Source: Catonia carolina
Taxonomy: Eukaryota > Arthropoda > Insecta > Hemiptera > Achilidae
Direction of reading: 5' to 3'
Length of the DNA: 64,000 bases
Assembly: GCA_035578175.1 (NCBI GenBank)
Contig: JAQMRL010000001.1
Location: forward strand, 239,335,038-239,399,037
The position numbers and the translations under genes are program-made. The notes beneath the pieces were generated by a model. That model saw nothing but the letters and a program-made list of their open reading frames with translations. It had not been told where the DNA came from and searched no databases. This document shows, in pieces, positions 57,553-64,000 of the stretch (position 1 is the stretch's first letter; each line of letters opens with the position of its first letter).

Positions 57553-58339
57553 TTAATACTACACTTTCCTGTTATGGACATATAAAAATGTTTACGGAGA
57601 ATAAAATGTGTTAAAAGAATATTATTATAGCTGGTAAATAGTAATAATAATTCATAAGTTTGAAAACGAAGTTAATGTATCTAAAATTTTAACAAAAAAC
57701 CGAATTTTTCCTTTAACGTGTACTTATTTTTGCAGTACGCTCACAAATGACCGTATTTTGTAAACTAATTAACCTAAAAAAAAATAAAACAAATTATCAT
57801 TTCTTATTAACCAACCGTGTAACAATCCAGTTGGGATTTCTTTCTTGGGTAGTTTCCTTTACAATATTCTCATTAAAGATTGTACGGTATGTGAATTTAA
57901 GAAAAATATAGGTAAGCATCAAATATTTGCACTGTAGTACACATACCATATGGGTGTAATAATTACGGTAATTCTTCTTAATTTATTAAAGTAAATACGA
58001 GAGAACATTAAACTGTGTTGCAGTATTTTTATTTTAGTATATTACTTTACACACAGGAGCTATACGCATGCATTGCGCTTTTTAACTTGTGGAGTACTAA
58101 AATAAAAAGTTTTTTATTTTTTTTATTTTTTATTTTTTTATTATCAAATCAGCAAAATTACAATCTGTTATGTTATAAAAATCCAAGAACAATAAGTAAT
58201 AAGGTTAACATAGAAAAGACAAATTTACAACAATATTATACATTAATAATAATTGTTACAGATAATTTTTTTTGTAATTTTAAAAAATTAATTAATTTTG
58301 AAGTGATTCAAAATTTAAATAAAGAAGAAAATATTTACA
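57553..58339. other. AT-rich spacer
   Basis: No gene supported. The 110-codon ORF at 58015-58347 is Phe/Leu/Asn-rich low-complexity translation. Confidence 0.35.
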
Positions 58340-59085
58340 TCACATAAAAATATCTAAAATAAAAATTTAATTGTGTTCGAATCTGTTAATTAAATCTAAC
58401 TCATTGTACCTGTTAAGTCTTGTAAACGTATAGTCACTGTTGTCCAGTAAGTTTATAGCGAGATGACTTGGATGTCCGTTTAGCCTTTGTTCGTACGTTT
58501 TGCTAAATCGTGTAATTTCCTGTCTTACTGAGTTAAGTCGTATGTCGTTATAGATATATTTTTTTCATATGTACCATGGTATCCTAAGAGATGATCGTAA
58601 AAATTTTGTTTGAAAACGTTCCAAATGTCAATATTGGTATTTTTAGTTGTCCCCCAAAGTTGTATCCCGTACGTCCACACCGGCTTGAATATTGTCTTGT
58701 ACAGCAACAGTTTTGATTCAATTGAAAGTTGTGAGCGTCTCCCAGTTAACCAAAAAGTATTTCTCAATTTCAAGTCCAATTGTCTTCGTTTCGTCAAAAT
58801 GTGTTTCTTCCACGTCAGTCGGCGGTCCAGATGAAGCCCCAGGTACTTCACATCTTCTGACCGTGGCACCACAATGTCATTAAGTACTACTGGTGGGCAC
58901 GTTCATCTACGTAGAGTGAATGTGACATGGACTGACTTAGTTTCATTCACCTTAATCCTCCACTTCTGTAACCAATCTTGCAAGGAAATCAGAAAATCTT
59001 GTAAATACCGTGAAGCTACAATCGGATCTTCATCCACACTCAGGACAGCAGTATCATCCGCAAAAGTTGCTAAAACTGTACTAAA
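58340..59085 (-). pseudogene. jockey-type LINE reverse transcriptase, 3' part
   Basis: From 59085: FADDTAVLS (catalytic FADD), LQDWLQKWRIKVNETKSVHV, frameshift/stop at about 58900, EDVKYLGLHLDRRLTWKKHI, LLYKTIFKPVWTYGIQLWG, and after another break IRLNSVRQEI…LNRYNEL, the usual C-terminal end of jockey RTs. The 5' end is cut at the FADD motif. Confidence 0.85.
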
Positions 59086-59334
59086 ATAAAAATAGCGAAT
59101 TAAAATTACTATGAGGGAAGAGGCGCAGTGAATGTAATAAGGGAAGAGGCGCAGTGAATGTAATTTCCGTACAAGAAAGGAGGCCCGGTGCCATGGTTTC
59201 CTGTAGTCTGTGTCCAGGAAACCATTGCATCTACCCTCCACGTGCGTGTACAAGGTCAGACGGTCTATGTTATAAGTCCTATACTAAACTCAGCATGGGT
59301 ACTAAAAATAAAATACTACACCGGTAGTAGTATC
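59086..59334. repeat. 25-bp tandem duplication and flank
   Basis: 'gggaagaggcgcagtgaatg' with 'taat' is repeated back to back at 59114-59163. The rest is unassigned. Confidence 0.7.
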
Positions 59335-59550
59335 TAACTTACGTTTCAGGTTTCAAGTTCGTAAGATGTTCCGTTCTTGAGATATTCTGTTCACACATAT
59401 ACACACACACAGACCAATCGCTAAAATTATTTTTTTGGGTCCAGGGGGTCTGAAAAGTGTAGATCCGGTGAAAACTCGATTTCGAAAATTCGGTGTGTAA
59501 ACAATACTTTCCTTCCTATATATTCATATAGGCAAGAGAAAGTAAAAATA
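59335..59550 (-). repeat. Family X repeat, copy G (end fragment)
   Basis: 'cgttcttgagatattctgtt', 'agaccaatcgctaaaat', 'gggtccagggggtctgaaaa', then 'ccttcctatatattcatata' and 'ggcaagagaaagtaaa'. It has the best-preserved version of this terminus. Confidence 0.75.
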
Positions 59551-60224
59551 CTAGAACTTTTTATAAATTTTGGAAGTTCTTGTCGTTCTGATAATAACCG
59601 TTTTCTTACTACCTAATATACTTGTAAACTAAAATTGCACTTCTGCACTCCTCTTTCACCTTTTGGAAATTAATTGCTCACTGGTCTTTTCAAATTGGTT
59701 TTGAAATACCTGATTCCATAACACCTGACCATGCGCGTACGTTTTGTCGCTGTAGATTATTGGTCGTCTTCCCTTCTACTAAAAGATAAAAAAAGCTAAA
59801 GACTACAGTCTCGTGTTACTTTTTCAATTAGCATTATTTAATTAGTCTTTTACCTTTCTCCACCTGAATCCCATAGCTTTAATAATTTTCCATAGCGACC
59901 ATCTCTACCTTCTTTGAATTTAATTATTCACCCTCCATACTGGGGAGTAATGAACTTAGGTTGACTATTTAGCCTTTGTTTTTGTGAAAATCATGTATAA
60001 TTGTTCTTCTTGCAACAAGCTTAACAAAATTGTCTACTTGACTTTTCACTTTCCTTCTCATTATTTTCTTGATTGGTGCTCTGAAGAGCACATCAAGGTT
60101 TATCTTATTTTATTTCAAAACTTTAAACAGTACCTACTGCATAACATCTCCTTAGCCATGACCACATAATCTTGCTAATTTCATAAAATTATAGCATAGT
60201 TACTCAAGTAACGAGTTTGCCTTT
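59551..60224. other. Spacer
   Basis: No gene, RNA or element recognised. Confidence 0.35.
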
Positions 60225-60720
60225 GGTTTTAACGTGTGGTAGCTAAAGGGGAAAACTATCAGTGCGCATGCGCGACGGCCACCACAACAACGTAAACTAT
60301 ACCCAGTGGACAAACAGTATATCGCGGAACCTTTTATAGGTTAACTGTAAAAACAGAACTGTTTGTTACCGTAAATGAAAATGTCGGTTTCTCGAAAGCG
60401 CGGTCGACTGTACACAGTGCTGAACGAAATCTTATATGCAATGTAATACAATGCTGTGAAGTTGAAGCTAAATTTTAGTTGGAAAATTTGTAAGTTAAGA
60501 AAAATTTTAAAGAAAATCGGTTTAAGTGGAAAAACTTTCAGTCACAACGAAGTACAGGGATATTAATTGTATATTAATTGAAGGGCAACATGTGATAAAC
60601 AAACTGTGCAATTGCACGCACAGTAGTAAAATATAGTGCCTCACTGTTGAGGTTCTTTCTCTTCCCTTCCTCTCAGCCCAACCATACGCAAAAGGTATTC
60701 ACGTGACTCACCATCTGTAC
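60225..60720 (+). repeat. Unclassified repeat with coding traces, copy 2
   Basis: Contains ATG 60380 (MSVSRKRGRLYTVLNE…) and both blocks shared with 29945-30535, closer together here. A GC-richer lead 'gcgcatgcgcgacggcc' at about 60265 looks like a promoter or terminus. The shared frame reads HSAERN…ICNVIQCCEVEAK. Family unknown. Confidence 0.45.
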
Positions 60721-61299
60721 ACATTCCTATACACTGCTTAGTCTTAAAAGCACATCACTGGAATTTTATATTTAAAATACTTGGCAAATCAAATGCTTCC
60801 AAACATTTAGAAGTTATTTTAAAGACATATTTATGTCCGTAGTACCATTAATTTTAAGTAATAAGAAGAATGATCATGGAAAATATGAACAGCATTAAAC
60901 AGTTTCATCAATATTACAGGTTACTGGTGTAATCTAACACGTTTATTAGAATAAATTTATCAAAATGTAACAAGTTCCTACATTTTTTTTAGTAAAATAG
61001 TGTACTATTATCCCCACAAGGGAATGGCAATTTGTACTATTATGCCCACAAGGGAATAGCAATTTGTGTTGTTTGTAATGTGTTATAAAAGCAATGTTCT
61101 TTAAAATAAAGAATTAAAGTAATGTTTTCAATAATATTTCATTTATACCCTTCTGAAACTCAATAATATTTATAAACATTTTAATATGTTCGTTATTTAC
61201 TGTAGATGAGATAACTTATATTAATTGTTGGTAAAGACTCGACAAAAAAAACTTTCTGATGAACTAGTGTACTATTTTTATTGTACACTCCATTAGGTC
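60721..61299. other. Spacer with a 32-bp tandem pair
   Basis: 'gtactattatccccacaagg' is repeated once, slightly changed, at about 61003-61067. Nothing else recognised. Confidence 0.5.
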
Positions 61300-61507
61300 C
61301 CAAAAGCGACTCCATATTTTACAAATTCTTCCCTTTCTTTTTCTTAGTTGCTTAGCAACGAGATTTTGTTTGGATTAAATTAAATTTATTAATGTAAAAC
61401 AATATAATTTTGAATTTGATATCAACCAGCTGGCTCTATTTATATTTATACTTTTAATAGACCAAAATATAAACATAGCCAGCTGTCAGACATTTAGAAT
61501 CATTACA
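61300..61507 (-). mobile_element. Diverged solo LTR related to the 21827 element
   Basis: Read on minus it starts TGTAATGATTC and follows the order of the 261-bp LTR: GTTTAT, GGTCTATTAAAAGTATAAA, CCAGCTGGT, GTTGCTAAGCAACTA, AATTTGTAAAATATGGAGT. No second LTR or internal part is nearby. Confidence 0.6.
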
Positions 61508-61649
61508 ATAGGTTGGAATGTATTCAAATATATTCTACTTTAGCAATGCTTTTATGAGTTTCCCTATTGGCATATTACATACCAAGGTTATTAAAATACG
61601 TGTATTTTTTAACATTCTAGTCATAATTCACAGTACCTAAAACACTGTG

Positions 61650-61830
61650 TTTTACCCGCTGACATCCACTCCCATCCCCTCTTTGGCCACCTACCATCCT
61701 CCATCCTCTGCAAATGGCCGAACCATTTTAATTGCTTCCGGGATGTAGTATCCATGATATTTCCTTGAACACCAATTTTTTTCCTAATTTCGGAATTTGA
61801 TTGATGCGTGACACACCACCGATTACATAA
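61650..61830 (-). pseudogene. LINE C-terminal fragment
   Basis: The minus frame reads IRKKIGVQGNIMDTTSRKQL, KWFGHLQRMEDGRWP and KRGWEWMSAGK, the W-x-GH-x-x-RM-x-x-x-R-x-P end typical of insect LINE RTs. Confidence 0.65.
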
Positions 61831-61889
61831 TTAATTTTCTTAAAATATTTATGGGCTCTATTTTCAAGAGCCACAATTTTACTCTTGCA

Positions 61890-62383
61890 ACAAAATGAGG
61901 TATTTAAGATGTTATATCTTTTCTGTGCTCCTATATGGTGTAGAGTCCTGGACCTTGGATTAAGCCATCAAAAGGAAATTGGAGGCATTTGAGATGTGGC
62001 TGTACAGATGAGTGTTGAGGGTCCCATGGACTATTCGGATGCCAAATATAGAGGTTCTCAGGAGAATGAAGAAGACATGGAAGTCATTTCCACCATCAAG
62101 TGTAGGAAATAATTCCAATATTCTGGCATATCATGCGGAATGGCTCACATTATTGGTTACTACAAGTCATTCTGCAAGGTAAACTATATGGAAAGCGTGG
62201 GCCTGGCTGAAGAAGGGTGTAGTGGCTTTGAAATAGGAGAACTTGGTTTGAAAAGAGCTCAGAAGAGTTATCTTGCAGTGGAATGAACAAGGTGAGAATT
62301 GCTATAAGTGATGCTATAAGAGTTGCTATAAGTGATGGTCGCCAACATTCGGAACAGATAGGCACCTGAAGAAGAAGAATAAA
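61890..62383 (+). pseudogene. Decayed LINE RT C-terminus, GRP-type
   Basis: Plus traces: FSVLLYGVESWTLD, KRKLEAFEMWLYR, GKRGPG, RTWFEKSSEELSC, NKVRIAISDGRQ, then a GAA microsatellite. Same clade as 6262-6500. It faces away from the LINE fragment at 61650-61830. Confidence 0.7.
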
Positions 62384-63279
62384 GTATGTATACTTAAGAA
62401 ACTATAAAAATGAAACATGGACATGTGTTATCATCTAATTTTGTAGAATTATAACTACAATACGACTGCAGAAAATACAGTATACGCAGCAATACGCACC
62501 CCTATACCATTCATTCTTAGGCTCGAATTGTTACGGAAGTCTACAACCTAAAGTACAAATATTTATAACGTTCAGAGAAACAGGTTGTGATACAACAGCA
62601 GATTCTACATTTTAAAATTTAACATTAGGAATACAAAAGAAGAACCTTGCTGTAATTCCCAAAAATTTCAATATTTTTGTATCTTTGACATATTATTTTG
62701 AAAGCAGAGTACATACTTGATAAAATCAAGTAACAATTAGTAAAAAAAAAAAAAAACAACAAACTTCGTAAAAATCCACTCGTTTATTTTTGTTATCTAT
62801 GTACAATTTTATTATAATTCATTATTATATATTTATATCATTACAGTAACAATATTATTCACAATATACAATAAAATATGAAATTATACATTAATATAAT
62901 TAACAGCATTTTATATTTTGAAATGTAATTTATATGAATCATTTTAACACAATATTATGTTGTCTTTTAGTACCTACAGAATTATAATTAGATATTTAAA
63001 ATTATACTTAAATATAAAAAGCTTAGTAAGTAATATTTATTTCCAGTCTTATTACAAAATTAATTGATTGATTAACATTGATAAGGAGTCACTGAAAGGA
63101 TGATAGGAATAGTCCAAAAGCTACGGTTAGTAAACGGAAATATTATACAAAAATTCTCAGCTAGGATTGGAATTTGGATTGTAAAAACAGGATGAAATTT
63201 TATTCTGATAAAGATTGGAATTTTGTTTGCCTAATTGATAAAAAAGGTAACCAAAGTTGCTAAATTATAAATTTGTTCA
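62384..63279. other. AT-rich spacer
   Basis: No gene or known element recognised. Confidence 0.35.
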
Positions 63280-63520
63280 AAATCATAGTTACCATATAAA
63301 AAAATAAAATATTTTAAGTAAAAATAAAATAAAATATTTTAAGTATTAAAATATTAATATATAAAATATATATATTAAAGTATTAATATTAATATATAAT
63401 ATTAATATTAATAATATTATATAATATTAATAATTATAATTATAATTATATAATATTAATATATTATTATTATTAGTATTAATATAGTTTAATAAAATAT
63501 TTTAAGTTTAAAATATTTTT
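63280..63520. repeat. (AATATT)-type low-complexity tract
   Basis: About 200 bp made almost only of ATT/AAT/TATA permutations, with 'aaaatattttaagt' repeated at both ends. Confidence 0.85.
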
Positions 63521-63744
63521 AAGTTCCACTGGACTGCTCTGGATTGGTAATTGTTATTAAAACACTTCTTGGTGCTAAAAAAAAATTAGTAAAAGCCTCT
63601 TCAAAATGTTCATGTACTGGAATAGAAACTAAACTGCAAGCTATCTAAAAAAAAAATTAATATTTTTATTTTGCAAGAACTTAAAATATTTATTGTTGCT
63701 TTACAGTTGTATAAAATATAAAATACCGAACATCAAAGCAGCCC

Positions 63745-64000
63745 CATGTCACAAAATACGGTAAAATTGTTAGCTTCAAGTATCTTGGGAAGAATTGAAA
63801 ACCAATCAAAAGTAAGCAAACAATCAGACAAGGAAAGGTGGCTTTTGCACTTTGAAGAACTCACAATCAGTACAAGAAGAAAGTAATCTCAAGACAAGCT
63901 AACATCAGATGTTGTAATACTGTCATTGAACTCATGTATGTGTACGTGGGTAACTGCTTAGAATGACCGGGAATGCTGGTCTAAGAGAAGCAGAGAAATT
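63745..64000 (+). pseudogene. Possible LINE RT remnant at the right edge
   Basis: Frameshifted 'FKYLG', 'IRQGKVAF' and 'NLKT' traces match the order F-K-Y-LG…K-x-x-F…LKT seen after the YxDD box in LINE RTs. Weak, and cut by the window edge. Confidence 0.3.

Noticed and set aside
1..64000. CRISPR array, operons, bacterial ribosome-binding sites or prophage
   Set aside because: No regularly spaced repeats with unique spacers; coding parts are split by introns and the mobile elements are all of animal type.

Overview
The window is eukaryotic, intron-rich, AT-rich nuclear DNA. It is almost certainly from an insect: the introns and repeats look like a large hemipteran-type genome, but the order is a guess. 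Nothing here is organised like a bacterial or phage genome.

The backbone is one host gene on the minus strand. Starting from ATG 45569 I can chain 12 coding exons down to 4050 (504 codons so far). Every exon has AG/GT borders and every junction is in phase. The protein is a very divergent SLC6-type (sodium/neurotransmitter symporter fold) membrane protein covering TM1 to about TM10; the C-terminal exon(s) lie beyond the left edge. Eleven exons are on the minus strand. The TM9 exon (9772-9895) fits the phase and topology gap between exons 10 and 12 exactly, yet lies on the PLUS strand, which means a local inversion or an assembly error. This is the most striking single observation in the window.

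The introns (4.2-45.5 kb) are filled with nested mobile elements. They include LINE remnants (RTE-like, I-type, other clades), tRNA-derived SINEs, a 390-bp SINE-like family that keeps a reading frame, a Helitron tail, pogo/Tigger elements, hAT non-autonomous elements with perfect 8-bp target duplications, and an internally deleted fold-back mariner. They also include an apparently intact mariner with a 350-aa transposase, and a terminal-inverted-repeat element carrying a DUF7869-like pseudogene. That last element is itself interrupted by a short LTR retrotransposon whose two LTRs are identical.

About 1 kb upstream of the host gene start lies a nearly complete 4.8-kb ISL2EU-type DNA transposon (46614-51412). 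It has a SWIM+YqaJ nuclease gene on the plus strand and a THAP+DDE transposase gene on the minus strand, arranged tail to tail, each with introns. A SINE with a 12-bp target duplication sits in the nuclease gene's intron.

The right quarter (51.4-64 kb) is mostly non-coding. It has two candidate small ORFs, two perfect hairpins, an A-rich minisatellite, a jockey-like LINE fragment, a diverged solo LTR and several more copies of dispersed families. Only the SLC6-like gene and the intact mariner transposase are confidently functional-looking coding sequences.
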